From Agromyces ramosus (lineage in GTDB: Bacteria > Actinomycetota > Actinomycetes > Actinomycetales > Microbacteriaceae), in contig NZ_SGWY01000004.1 in assembly GCF_004216665.1 (NCBI RefSeq), positions 248,001 to 312,000 on the forward strand: a stretch of 64,000 nt of DNA, written 5' to 3'. Within the stretch, counting starts at the first letter, position 1. Every line of letters begins with the position of its first letter. The notes below the pieces were generated by a model, which saw only the letters and a program-made list of their open reading frames with translations, was not told the origin of the DNA and did no database searches. Of this stretch, positions 52,484 to 60,583 are shown in pieces. The translations under genes were made by a program, and so were the position numbers.

Positions 52484-52891
52484 CTACGCCGCCGGCACGA
52501 GCTCGGCGACGAGCGACTCGACTCGCGCACGGATGTCGTCGCGCACCCGGCGCACGGTCTCGAGGTCCTTCCCGGCCGGGTCCTCGAGCTCCCAGTCCTC
52601 GTAGCGCTTGCCCGGGAAGATCGGGCACGCGTCGCCGCAGCCCATCGTGATCACCACGTCGGACTCGCGCACGGCCTCCACCGTGAGCACCTTGGGAGTG
52701 TTCCCCGCGATGTCGATGCCCTCCTCGGCCATCGCCTCGATCGCGACCGGGTTGATCCGGTCCTTCGGCTCGGAACCGGCCGACAGCACCTCGACGCGCT
52801 CGCCGGCGAGCTCGCGCAGGAACCCGGCGGCCATCTGCGACCGGCCCGCGTTGTGCACGCAGACGAACAACACGGTGGGCTTCTCGGACAT
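52484..52891 (-). CDS. arsC: Arsenate reductase (thioredoxin/mycothiol-type ArsC)
   Basis: A 135-residue single-domain enzyme: VLFVCVHNAGRSQMAAGF with nucleophile Cys11, SAGSEPKDRINPVA, and MGCGDACPIFPGKRYEDWEL, the second Cys pair of thioredoxin-type reductases, plus a Lys/Arg-containing end. Reduces As(V) to As(III). Its start is the ATG of MSEKPT; an upstream in-frame ATG would run through the operator at 52921. Followed by the three-helix ArsC gene in one operon. Confidence 0.88.
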   Translation of the reverse strand: MSEKPTVLFVCVHNAGRSQMAAGFLRELAGERVEVLSAGSEPKDRINPVAIEAMAEEGIDIAGNTPKVLTVEAVRESDVVITMGCGDACPIFPGKRYEDWELEDPAGKDLETVRRVRDDIRARVESLVAELVPAA

Positions 52892-52920
52892 CGGTCCCTC
52901 GCTTCCGGTCACACCAAAAG

Positions 52921-52938
52921 CATAGACCGCCATCTATC
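52921..52938 (-). promoter_or_regulatory. ArsR-type operator, CATAG-N8-CTATC, upstream of arsC
   Basis: CATAG, eight bases, CTATC: the same layout as the site at 53872 that overlaps the ArsR-ArsC fusion start. Reading the minus strand, both sites share ATAG and GTCTATGC at the same spacing. Predicted target of the fusion repressor. Confidence 0.6.
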
Positions 52939-52974
52939 GATACGCCAGCCGCAGCACGGACGCCGTGCGCGTGT

Positions 52975-53874
52975 TCACGCCGCGTTCACCGCGAGGTCGT
53001 CGATCAGGGTGCGCACGCGCCCCTCGATGTCGTCGCGGATCTCACGCACGCGGGCGAGCGGAAGCTCGGCGGGGTCGTCGAGCTCCCAGTCGAGGTAGCG
53101 ACGGCCCGGATACACGGGGCAGGCGTCGCCGCAGCCCATCGTGACCACCACGTCGGCCGCACGCACCACCTCGTCGGTGAGCGGCTTCGGGAACTCCCCG
53201 CCGAGCGGCACGCCCACCTCGTCGAGGGCGGCGACGATCGTGGATCGCACCTCGCTCGCCGGGGCCGATCCCGCGGTGTGCACGCGAACACGGTCGCCCG
53301 CGAGCTGCCGCAGCAGTGCCGCTGCCAACTGCGAGCGTCCCGAGTTCTGCACGCAGACGAACAGCACCTCGGGGCGCACGCCACGGTGGGGTGCCTGCTC
53401 GCTCGCGAGCGCCTCGAGCCGTTCGGCCGCGAACGCGGCGGTGCGCGAGGGCACGTAGCGGGTGAGCCCCGACCGTTCCACGAGCAGGTCGTGGCTCTCG
53501 CGCACGTACCGACCCACGGTCTCGGGCGAGAACACGCCCTCGAAGCGGTCGGCGAGGTCGGATGCCACGCGCGCGAGCACCTCGGCCGAGGCGTGCGCCG
53601 CGGCATCCGTCTGCAGCACGTCCCGCACGCGATCGGCGGCCGCCGGCGCGATCGAGTACCAGGCGAGGCGGCCCTCTGGCGCGCGGTCGAGCACGCCCGC
53701 GTCGTGCAGGGCCTTCACGTGGTGGCTCACGGTCGGCTGGGTGAGGCCGAGCTCCGTGGCGAGGCGCCCGACCAGAGCGCGGCCGTCGGGGCTCTCCTGG
53801 ATGAGCCCGAGGATGCGCATCCTGGTCGGGTCGGTGAGCAGGCGGAAGTCGCGCGCCGCCCCGTTCGCACTCAT
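52975..53874 (-). CDS. Fused ArsR repressor - helical bundle - arsenate reductase
   Basis: A 299-residue three-part protein. Residues 8-85 are an ArsR winged helix: LLTDPTRMRILGLIQESPDG, LGLTQPTVSHHVKALHDAGVL. Residues 95-165 match the three-helix bundle of the neighbouring gene (FEGVFSPETVGRYVRES). Residues 165-299 are ArsC-like: FVCVQNSGRSQLAAA (CX5R), GSAPASEVR, MGCGDACPVYPG. No Cys in the winged helix, so arsenic sensing, if any, may come through the reductase part (inference). Its start codon lies within an operator-like repeat. No stop between domains; a true fusion. Confidence 0.87.
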   Translation of the reverse strand: MSANGAARDFRLLTDPTRMRILGLIQESPDGRALVGRLATELGLTQPTVSHHVKALHDAGVLDRAPEGRLAWYSIAPAAADRVRDVLQTDAAAHASAEVLARVASDLADRFEGVFSPETVGRYVRESHDLLVERSGLTRYVPSRTAAFAAERLEALASEQAPHRGVRPEVLFVCVQNSGRSQLAAALLRQLAGDRVRVHTAGSAPASEVRSTIVAALDEVGVPLGGEFPKPLTDEVVRAADVVVTMGCGDACPVYPGRRYLDWELDDPAELPLARVREIRDDIEGRVRTLIDDLAVNAA

Positions 53875-53889
53875 AGGCGGAAGTCTATG
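53872..53889 (-). promoter_or_regulatory. ArsR-type operator, CATAG-N8-CTATG, overlapping the fusion start codon
   Basis: CATAG, eight bases, CTATG. The arms include the ATG of the fusion gene (minus strand), and TAGACT inside it could be a leaderless -10. Binding here would block both initiation and possibly the divergent DUF2834 gene. Confidence 0.6.
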
Positions 53890-53925
53890 CGTCGTGCGGG
53901 ACGTGGCGTCCGACACACTGGAGGC

Positions 53926-54360
53926 ATGACCGCGCACTGGAGTCCGCTCGCCGTCGTCTACCTGCTGCTCTCGATCGGCGGCCTGATCGGCACGTGGTGG
54001 TTCAACGGCCTGGCGATCATCGGCATGCGCGACTTCATCGGCGATCTCGTGACGAGCGGACCGGCGGTCTCGTCGATCACGGTCGACCTGTTGGTCGCGG
54101 CGGTCGCGGGCAGCATCTTCATCATCGTCGAGGCACGCCGCCTCGGCATGCGCTTCGGCTGGCTCTACGTCGTGGCGTCGGCGCTCACGGCGTTCGCGTT
54201 CACGTTCCCGCTGTTCCTCGCCATGCGGCAGCGCCGCCTCAACATGCGCGAGGCCGCACGGCGGGCACGCTTCGCGGCGCGGGCCGCGGCCGCGGCGGAG
54301 CGGCATCGAGCCGGCGGCTCGCCGGATGCCTCCGACGGGCCGCCGCCCTCGGTCGCCTAG
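53926..54360 (+). CDS. DUF2834 membrane protein
   Basis: A 144-residue protein with three predicted membrane helices: LAVVYLLLSIGGLIGTWWFN, VDLLVAAVAGSIFIIVEA, LYVVASALTAFAFTFPLFLA, then a basic Arg-rich tail and a Pro/Gly end. The pattern LAVVYLL...GLIGTWWFN is the DUF2834 signature. CACACT ends 6 bases before the ATG, a leaderless promoter. It is divergent from the ArsR-ArsC fusion gene and its last 4 bases overlap the convergent arsO-like gene. Confidence 0.78.
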   Translation: MTAHWSPLAVVYLLLSIGGLIGTWWFNGLAIIGMRDFIGDLVTSGPAVSSITVDLLVAAVAGSIFIIVEARRLGMRFGWLYVVASALTAFAFTFPLFLAMRQRRLNMREAARRARFAARAAAAAERHRAGGSPDASDGPPPSVA

Positions 54361-55706
54361 CCGCAGCAGCTCCCGCCCACGGAGCCCGAGCCCGCAGGCG
54401 CGGCATCCGTGGAGCACACGCCCGTCGCGGGGAGCACGAGCTCGACGTTGCGCGCCGACGCGGCGTCGCCCGCGAGCCATGCGGAGATCGACCGCACCTG
54501 CTCGTAGCCCGTGGCGAGCAGGAACGTCGGCGCCCGGCCGTAGCTTTTCATGCCCACGATGAAGAAGTCCCGCTCGGGCTGCGTGAGCTCGGCGAACCCG
54601 TGCGGCTCGACGGTGCCGCAGCTGTGCACATTGGGATCGATGAGCGGTGCCAGCCGCTTCGGCGCCTCGACGATGTCATCGAGCTCGAGGCGGATCTCGC
54701 GGAGCATCTCGAGGTCCGGCCGGAACCCGGTGGCGTTCACGATGCGATCGGCCTCGATCGTCTCGAGCCCGTCGCCGCGCCGCCCCGTGATGCGCACGGA
54801 TGCCGCGCCGCCGGCATCGCCCTCCACCCGACCGAGCCGCACGATCTCGAACCGGTCGACGAGCTCGATGCGGCCCTCCGCCACGAGGGCGTCGACGCGT
54901 GCCCCGATCGACGCCCGCGCCGGCAGTTCGTCGTCGGGCGCCGTCGTGACGCGCGCCGCGGAGGCGTTGCGGATGACCCAGGTGACGCGCGTGCCGGGCT
55001 CCGACTCGGCGAGGGCGGCGAGGTTCAGCAGCGTGTTGGCCGCCGAGTGGCCGGCGCCCACGACCACCGTGCGACGCCGGGCGAAGGCATCGCGCTCGCG
55101 GCCGAGGACGTCGGGCAGTGCGTGGCCGACGAGGTCGGCGACCTCGGGCAGCCCGAGCGGGTCGAGCCCCGAGGAGCCGAGCCGGTTCGGCGTGCGGTAC
55201 GTGCCCGACGCGTCGATCACCGCGCGGGCGGTGAGCTCCTCGACGCCGTCGGCCGTGCTCACCCGGAGAAGGAACGGCGCCTGCGCCCGGCCGGCCGTGC
55301 GCGTGCGGTCCATCCCCTCGCGGGTGACGTCGGTGACGGCGACGCCGAATCGGATTCGCGACGCGATCGCCGGCAGCGCGGCGAGCGGTCGCAGGAAGGC
55401 CTCGACGAGCTCGGCACCGGTCGGCAGTGAGTCGGCGGGCGGCTCGACCCAGCCCGTCTCGGCGAGCAGGCGACGGGAGACCGGGTCGACGAGGTGCTTC
55501 CACGGCGAGAACAGCCGGATGTGCCCCCACTGCTCCACGCTCGCGCCGACGCGGTCGCCCGCTTCGAGCACCACGAAGTCGAGGCCGCGGTCGGCGAGGT
55601 TGGCGGCGGCCGCCAACCCGATCGGGCCGGCGCCGATGATCGCGACGGGCAGGCCCTGCAGGCGGGAGGCGAGCTGCCGGGGAGGGGTGAGGTCGAGGAG
55701 GGTCAT
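54357..55706 (-). CDS. ArsO-like flavin-dependent monooxygenase of arsenic operon
   Basis: A 449-residue FAD/NADPH flavoprotein. GxGxxG motif in VAIIGAGPIGLAAAANLADRG, aromatic flavin contact GHIRLFSPWKHL, second Rossmann motif TVVVGAGHSAANTLLNLAAL near residue 210, and IVNATGFRPDL near 330. This set matches ArsO-type monooxygenases found in ars operons, related to FMOs. The last residues GSCCG, with Cys in VCSTD nearby, form a vicinal Cys pair that could hold As(III). AAGGATC precedes the ATG. Divergent from arsR across two operator copies. Confidence 0.84.
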   Translation of the reverse strand: MTLLDLTPPRQLASRLQGLPVAIIGAGPIGLAAAANLADRGLDFVVLEAGDRVGASVEQWGHIRLFSPWKHLVDPVSRRLLAETGWVEPPADSLPTGAELVEAFLRPLAALPAIASRIRFGVAVTDVTREGMDRTRTAGRAQAPFLLRVSTADGVEELTARAVIDASGTYRTPNRLGSSGLDPLGLPEVADLVGHALPDVLGRERDAFARRRTVVVGAGHSAANTLLNLAALAESEPGTRVTWVIRNASAARVTTAPDDELPARASIGARVDALVAEGRIELVDRFEIVRLGRVEGDAGGAASVRITGRRGDGLETIEADRIVNATGFRPDLEMLREIRLELDDIVEAPKRLAPLIDPNVHSCGTVEPHGFAELTQPERDFFIVGMKSYGRAPTFLLATGYEQVRSISAWLAGDAASARNVELVLPATGVCSTDAAPAGSGSVGGSCCG

Positions 55707-55721
55707 CCGTGATCCTTCGTG

Positions 55722-55775
55722 TATTGACGTTTGTCGATATTCTGAGTGTGGCGACTATATCGATGATTGTCAATA
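55722..55775. promoter_or_regulatory. Two copies of an ArsR operator, TATYGAY-N4-GTCRATA
   Basis: Site 1 (55722-55739): TATTGAC-GTTT-GTCGATA. Site 2 (55758-55775): TATCGAT-GATT-GTCAATA. Both lie in the 87 bases between the divergent arsO-like and arsR starts, and the whole gap is AT-rich. Expected to be bound by the Cys-type ArsR and to release on arsenite. Confidence 0.72.
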
Positions 55776-55793
55776 TTCAGGTAGGCTGGTTCC

Positions 55794-56183
55794 GTGACCC
55801 TGACCGACCTGACGCTCGTGACTCGCGACGAGGCATCCGCCACGCTCGTCTCGGTGCCGTCGACGGATGCCGCGTGCTGCGCACCGCTCACCCGCGAGAC
55901 CATCACCGCGGCCGACGCCGAGGTGTTCTCCCGGCGGCTCAAGGCGCTCGCCGACCCCGTGCGACTGCGGCTCGTATCGATCGTCGCGGCCTCCGAGGGG
56001 CAGGAGGCGTGCGTCTGCGACCTCATCGAGCCGGTCGGCCTCAGCCAGCCGACCGTCTCGCACCACCTGAAGATCCTTACCGAGGCCGGATTCCTCTCGC
56101 GCTCGAAGCGCGGCACTTGGGCGTACTACCGGTTGGTGCCCGGCGCACTCGACGCCGTCGCGGCGCCGCTCCGCTCGGTCTGA
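55794..56183 (+). CDS. arsR: ArsR/CadC-type metalloid-sensing repressor
   Basis: A 129-residue repressor with cysteine candidates for As(III): CC in DAACCAPLTRETI near residue 28 and CVC in EACVCDLIEPVGLSQPTVSHHLKILTEAGFL, the latter being the ELCVCDL-type site in the DNA-binding helix seen in true ArsR/SmtB sensors. RLKALADPVRLRLVSIVAAS is helix 1-2, and SRSKRGTWAYYRLV the wing. GTG start. Separate from the fusion ArsR, which has no such cysteines, so the cluster has two distinct regulators. Confidence 0.88.
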   Translation: MTLTDLTLVTRDEASATLVSVPSTDAACCAPLTRETITAADAEVFSRRLKALADPVRLRLVSIVAASEGQEACVCDLIEPVGLSQPTVSHHLKILTEAGFLSRSKRGTWAYYRLVPGALDAVAAPLRSV

Positions 56184-56222
56184 CCATCGGGCCGCGCTCG
56201 GCGCCGCGCTAGCGTTGGAGCC

Positions 56223-56834
56223 ATGGAGCGACGCCGCGTGGACTGGGCAGCGGGCAGCTGGACGAGGGAGCCCGCCACCTCCCGCCTCGACGGCGACGAC
56301 CTCGTGGTCGGGGCATCCGCGGGGAGCGACTGGTGGCGCACGACCCACTACGGGTTCGTCCACGACGACGGCCACGCGCTGCTCGTGGACTGGCCTGCCG
56401 CCTCCGCGGTCGAGGCGACCTTCGACGCGTCGAGCCTCACCGGGCTCTACGATCAGGCGGGCCTGCTGCTGTGGATCGGGCCGGACCACTGGATCAAGAC
56501 CGGCCTCGAGGTCTCCGACGGCGTGCTGCACCTCGGCGCCGTGGTCACGGACGGGGTCTCGGACTGGTCGCTGGCGCCCGTGCCGGAGTGGGCGGGGAAG
56601 CTCGTGACGATTCGCGCCAGCCGCGGCGGCGAGGCGGGCGACTCGGTGACGATGCGCGCACGCACCGCCACGAGCGGATGGCGCACGCTGCGCGTCGCCC
56701 CGTTCACGGCGGGCGCTGCGTCGGCCGGGCCGATGGTGTGCGCACCCATGCGCGCCGACCTCGAGGTGCGCTTCACCGGCTGGGAGCTCGCGCCGGCCGA
56801 CGCCGACCTGCACGAGGATCCGCCGATCGCGTGA
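56223..56834 (+). CDS. DUF1349 (concanavalin-like) protein
   Basis: A 203-residue all-beta protein: WTREPATSRLDGDDLVVGAS near the N-terminus, DWWRTTHYGFVHDDGHALLV, then LYDQAGLLLWIGPDHWIKTGLEVSDGVLHLGAVVTDG (about 80-115), ARTATSGWRTLRV and FTGWEL near the end. This matches the DUF1349 beta-sandwich, which resembles carbohydrate-binding modules. No signal peptide. TAGCGT ends 7 bases before the ATG, hence probably leaderless. Function unknown. Confidence 0.8.
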   Translation: MERRRVDWAAGSWTREPATSRLDGDDLVVGASAGSDWWRTTHYGFVHDDGHALLVDWPAASAVEATFDASSLTGLYDQAGLLLWIGPDHWIKTGLEVSDGVLHLGAVVTDGVSDWSLAPVPEWAGKLVTIRASRGGEAGDSVTMRARTATSGWRTLRVAPFTAGAASAGPMVCAPMRADLEVRFTGWELAPADADLHEDPPIA

Positions 56835-56843
56835 CGCCCCCGC

Positions 56844-58163
56844 TCAGCCAGCCGGCGTGATGTTGTGGTTCTGCCGGAATGCATTGTTCGGGTCGAGCTC
56901 GGCCTTGATGCGCCGCAGCCGCTCGAGCGTGGCCGGCGGGTACATCGACGCGATGACCTCCTCGCCGCGCTCCATCGCGAAGTTGCCGTACGTGCCGGTC
57001 GTGAAGGCGAGTGCGGCGTCGCTGCCGGCCTTGGCGGCCGCGATCTGCTCGGGCCCGGCGTCGGGCGGCAGCACGCCGTTCACGATGAGCAGCGCCTCGG
57101 CGTCGCGGTGGGCGATCGCGGTCGCGTCGGGTGCGACCCGGCCGAACGCGCCGCGGAGGCCGCGGAGCAGGACCATCGTCGGCACGTCGCGGTCGTATGC
57201 CCGCGCGATCGCGTCGAGGGCCTCGTCGGAGAGGTCGGGCACGAACCCGTTGCCGCCGACGAACAGGAACGGCGGCCGGCCGGGCGGAGCGTCTTCGAGC
57301 AGGTCGCCGTAGGCGACCGGCGCGAGGGAGACCTCGGTGACCGAGGGCAGCAACAGCAGCGGTTCGAGCAGCTCGCGCAGCCGCTGCTCGCCGCCCTGCA
57401 GGGCGACGGCGAGCTGCGGGCCGGCGGGCATCTCGGGTGCGAACGGCGGCATGACGATGAGGGTGGAGTTGAGCTCGTCGGGGCCCGCGCGCATGACGTC
57501 GCGCCAAGCCCGCAGCACCGCCGGCACGTCGGACTGGTCGTAGTGCACGTGCCCGCCGACCAGGCCATCGCCCGGCACCGCCTGGAACACGAACCGGGTC
57601 ACGACGCCGAAGTTGCCGCCGCCGCCCCGCAGGGCCCAGAACACGTCGGGATGGTGCTCGGCATCGACCGTGAGCACCTCGCCCGCCGCGGTGACGAGCT
57701 CGACCTCGCGGAGGGCGTCGACGGTGAGGCCCTGCTGGCGCACGAACCAGCCGATGCCGCCGCCGAGGGCGAGGCCGCCGACGCCCACGTCGCGGGTGTC
57801 GCCCGAGCTGATCGCCAGCCCGCGAGGGGCCAGGACGGCGGCCACGTCGGCCCATCGCGCGCCGCCTCCGACGCTGACGAGTCCGTCGGCGCGGACCTCG
57901 ACCGACGACAGCTCGGCGAGGTCGACCACGAGTCCGTCGTCGACGGGCATGAGGCCGTGTCCGCCGCTGCGGACGGCGATGGCGAGGCCGGATGCCGCGG
58001 CGAGGCCGACGGCCGTCGCGACCTCGGCCGCGGTGCGCGGGCGCACGACGACCTCGGGTTCTCCGACGCCCGCGAAGACCGCGGCGCCGGCGTCGTATTC
58101 GGTGGTGCCGGGTCCGTGAGCCCGGCCGGGAACGCGTTCACTCAGCTCTGAGAGGATCGACAT
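56844..58163 (-). CDS. FAD-linked oxidase, BBE-like (mono-covalent)
   Basis: A 439-residue PCMH/VAO-type flavoprotein: EVVVRPRTAAEVATAVGLA, RSGGHGLMPVDDGLVVDL (His for 8-alpha FAD attachment, about residue 70), SSGDTRDVGVGGLALGGGIGWFVR, and the BBE-type end LDPNNAFRQNHNI. The Cys used for the second covalent link in berberine-bridge enzymes is absent, as in the fusion at 20493, which it resembles. Many such proteins oxidise sugars or reticuline-like alcohols. CAGACT exactly 6 bases before the ATG (58170-58175), leaderless. Substrate unknown. Confidence 0.87.
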   Translation of the reverse strand: MSILSELSERVPGRAHGPGTTEYDAGAAVFAGVGEPEVVVRPRTAAEVATAVGLAAASGLAIAVRSGGHGLMPVDDGLVVDLAELSSVEVRADGLVSVGGGARWADVAAVLAPRGLAISSGDTRDVGVGGLALGGGIGWFVRQQGLTVDALREVELVTAAGEVLTVDAEHHPDVFWALRGGGGNFGVVTRFVFQAVPGDGLVGGHVHYDQSDVPAVLRAWRDVMRAGPDELNSTLIVMPPFAPEMPAGPQLAVALQGGEQRLRELLEPLLLLPSVTEVSLAPVAYGDLLEDAPPGRPPFLFVGGNGFVPDLSDEALDAIARAYDRDVPTMVLLRGLRGAFGRVAPDATAIAHRDAEALLIVNGVLPPDAGPEQIAAAKAGSDAALAFTTGTYGNFAMERGEEVIASMYPPATLERLRRIKAELDPNNAFRQNHNITPAG

Positions 58164-58266
58164 CCCGCCAGTCTGGCAGCGGCCGCCGACACACGGGAAG
58201 GTCGCTCGCTGCCCGCGAACACCGACTTCCTGCCACGGCGCCGAGGCCGCGGCATCCGCCCCGCGC

Positions 58267-60429
58267 CTACTCGCCCGAGGGGTGCGCCTTCGCCCGATCG
58301 ATCACCCACGCGTAGGCGAACGCACGCTCGCGCCACGCCGAGTAGCGCCCCGAGACGCCGCCGTGTCCGGCCGCCATCTCGGTCTTCAGCAGCGGGTCGG
58401 CCCCGGCGTCGCGCAGGCGGGCCACCCACTTCGCCGGCTCGACGTAGAGCACGCGCGTGTCGTTCAGCGAGGTCACCGCGAGGATCGGCGGGTAGTGGTT
58501 CGCGTGCACGTTCTCGTACGGCGAGTACGACTTCATGTACGCGTAGACCTCGGCGTCGTCGAGCGGGTTGCCCCACTCGTCCCACTCGATCACGGTCAAC
58601 GGCAGCGACGGGTCGAGGATCGACGTGAGCGGATCGACGAACGGCACCTCGGCGAGGATCCCCGAGAAGAATCGCGGCGCCATGTTGGCCACGGCGCCCA
58701 TCAGCAGACCGCCGGCGCTGCCGCCCTGGGCGACGAGCCGGTCGGGCGCGGTGACGTCCTCGTCGATGAGGTGGCGGGCCACCGCGACGAAGTCGGTGAA
58801 CGTGTTGCGCTTCTCGAGCTTCTTGCCGTGCTCGTACCAGAGGCGCCCCATCTCACCTCCGCCGCGCACGTGGGCGACGGCGAAGATCATGCCCCGGTCG
58901 AGGAGCGACAGGCGGGGGATCCCGAACGCGGGGTCGATCGCGTGCTCGTACGAGCCGTAGCCGTAGAGCAGGGTCGGCGCGGGCGTGCCGAGGTCGACGA
59001 GGTCGTGCCGGTACACGAGCGAGATCGGGATGCGCGTGCCGTCGTCGGCGGCCGCCCACTCGCGGCGCTGCGCGTAGCGAGTGGCGTCGTAGTCGCCGAG
59101 CACGGGCTGGCGCTTGCGCAGCTTCCGCTCGCCGGTCGCGACCACCACGTCGTACACGGTCGACGGCGTGACGAAGCTCGAGTACCCGATCCGCAGGGTC
59201 GGCTGCGTCCAGTCGGGGTTGCCGCCGACGCCCACCGAGAACAGCGCCTCGTCGAACGGCAGCTCATGCAGGGTGTCGTCGGGCGTGGCACCCTCGGGGA
59301 TGCCGGCCGCCGGCACCTTCGCGATCGCCACCCGGGGCAGGCCCTCGCGGCGGTACTCGACGGCGACGAAGTCGCGGAACGCGTCGACGCCCTCGAGGCG
59401 CACGTCGGGGTTGTGCGGCAGCAGCATCCGTCGCGGTCCCCGGGGCTCGGATGCCGCGACGCTCACGAGCTCGAAGTTCACCGCGCCGTCGTTGTGCACG
59501 ATCAGCAGCCGATCCCTGCCGCCGGCCACCACGTGCTCGACGTCGTACTCGACGCCCTCCTTGCGCGGCCACACCACGGTGAACTCACCCTCGGGCCGGT
59601 CGGCGTCGAGCAGCCAGGTCTCGCTCGTGACGTTGGAGCCGGCCTCGATCATGAGGAACCTGCGGCTGCGGGTGAGGCCCACGCCGAGCCAGAACCGCTC
59701 GTCGGGCTCGTGGAACACCGAGACGTCGTCGGCGGTCGGCGTGCCGACCTCGTGGCGCCAGATCGTGTCGGGGCGCCACGACTCGTCGACGGTCGCATAG
59801 AAGAGATACCGCCCGGTCGGGTCGAACACGGCGCCGGCCGCGGTGCCCTCGATGACGTCGTCGTAGGCCCGGCCGGTGTCGTCGATCGCGCGGAGCCGGA
59901 TCGTGTAGCGCTCGTCTCCCTCGACGTCGGTGGCGTAGAGCATCGTCGACCCGTCGGCGGTCACGTCGAAGCTGCCGAGCGAGTAGAACTCGTGGCCCTC
60001 GGCCTCGAGGTTGTCGTCGAGCAGCACCTGTTCGCCCGAAATCGCGGCGGGCGAGGCATCCGCGGACCCGCGTGCGGATGCCTCGGGCAGCACCGGCGGC
60101 TCCCAGTCGTCGGGGCCCGCGATCGGTGCGCGGCAGTGGATGCCGTACTGCAGGCCCTCGACCGTGCGCGAGTAGTACCACCAGTCGCCCTCGCGGCTCG
60201 GCACGCTGAGGTCGGTCTCCTTGGTGCGCGCCCGGATCTCCTCGAAGAGCTGCTCCTGCAGGATCGCGAGATGCTCGGTCCTCGCCTTCGTGTAGGCGTT
60301 CTCCTCGTGGAGGTGTGCGACGACCGCCGGGTCGTCCTTCGCACGGAGCCACTCGTACTCGTCGACCACCACGTCGCCGTGATGCTCGCGCTCGATCGGT
60401 CGCTTCTCGGTCTTGGGAGGAGTGAGCAC
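58267..60429 (-). CDS. ptrB: Oligopeptidase B (S9A prolyl-oligopeptidase family)
   Basis: A 720-residue cytoplasmic serine peptidase cleaving short peptides after Arg or Lys. The N-terminal seven-blade propeller (about 75-420) is followed by the alpha/beta-hydrolase part: LLYGYGSYEHAIDPAFGIPRLSLLDRG, LVAQGGSAGGLLMGAVANM (nucleophile Ser), AEVPFVDPLTSILD with Asp region, NDTRVLYVEPAKWVARLR and the His in AGHGGVSGRYSAWRE. Two adjacent Glu residues that read basic P1 sites are expected near 580 (EWDEWGNP is present). GTG start with TAGCGT 7 bases upstream. Confidence 0.87.
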   Translation of the reverse strand: MLTPPKTEKRPIEREHHGDVVVDEYEWLRAKDDPAVVAHLHEENAYTKARTEHLAILQEQLFEEIRARTKETDLSVPSREGDWWYYSRTVEGLQYGIHCRAPIAGPDDWEPPVLPEASARGSADASPAAISGEQVLLDDNLEAEGHEFYSLGSFDVTADGSTMLYATDVEGDERYTIRLRAIDDTGRAYDDVIEGTAAGAVFDPTGRYLFYATVDESWRPDTIWRHEVGTPTADDVSVFHEPDERFWLGVGLTRSRRFLMIEAGSNVTSETWLLDADRPEGEFTVVWPRKEGVEYDVEHVVAGGRDRLLIVHNDGAVNFELVSVAASEPRGPRRMLLPHNPDVRLEGVDAFRDFVAVEYRREGLPRVAIAKVPAAGIPEGATPDDTLHELPFDEALFSVGVGGNPDWTQPTLRIGYSSFVTPSTVYDVVVATGERKLRKRQPVLGDYDATRYAQRREWAAADDGTRIPISLVYRHDLVDLGTPAPTLLYGYGSYEHAIDPAFGIPRLSLLDRGMIFAVAHVRGGGEMGRLWYEHGKKLEKRNTFTDFVAVARHLIDEDVTAPDRLVAQGGSAGGLLMGAVANMAPRFFSGILAEVPFVDPLTSILDPSLPLTVIEWDEWGNPLDDAEVYAYMKSYSPYENVHANHYPPILAVTSLNDTRVLYVEPAKWVARLRDAGADPLLKTEMAAGHGGVSGRYSAWRERAFAYAWVIDRAKAHPSGE

Positions 60430-60536
60430 GATCTCCACGCTACGCCCTCGACCGCGGGGGATGAGCCCGGGAGCGGCGCGACGAGTGCGACGTCCCGCGA
60501 CGGAGACGGGCATCCGTTTCGCTTTGGGCGAAGTGG

Positions 60537-60555
60537 TTAGGTTAGCCTTAGCTCA
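60537..60555 (+). promoter_or_regulatory. DtxR/IdeR-type iron box upstream of efeU
   Basis: TTAGGTTAGCCTTAGCTCA matches the IdeR consensus TTAGGTTAGGCTAACCTAA at 15 of 19 positions by my count, with a perfect left half. It lies 29 bases before the efeU GTG. Iron-loaded DtxR/IdeR would repress the operon. Confidence 0.75.
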
Positions 60556-60583
60556 ATCCACCCACCGGTCCCGGGAGACGCGT

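Noticed and set aside
51816..56183. Complete arsenic resistance operon with exporter
   Set aside because: No membrane protein in the cluster resembles ArsB or Acr3; the only membrane gene (53926) is DUF2834.
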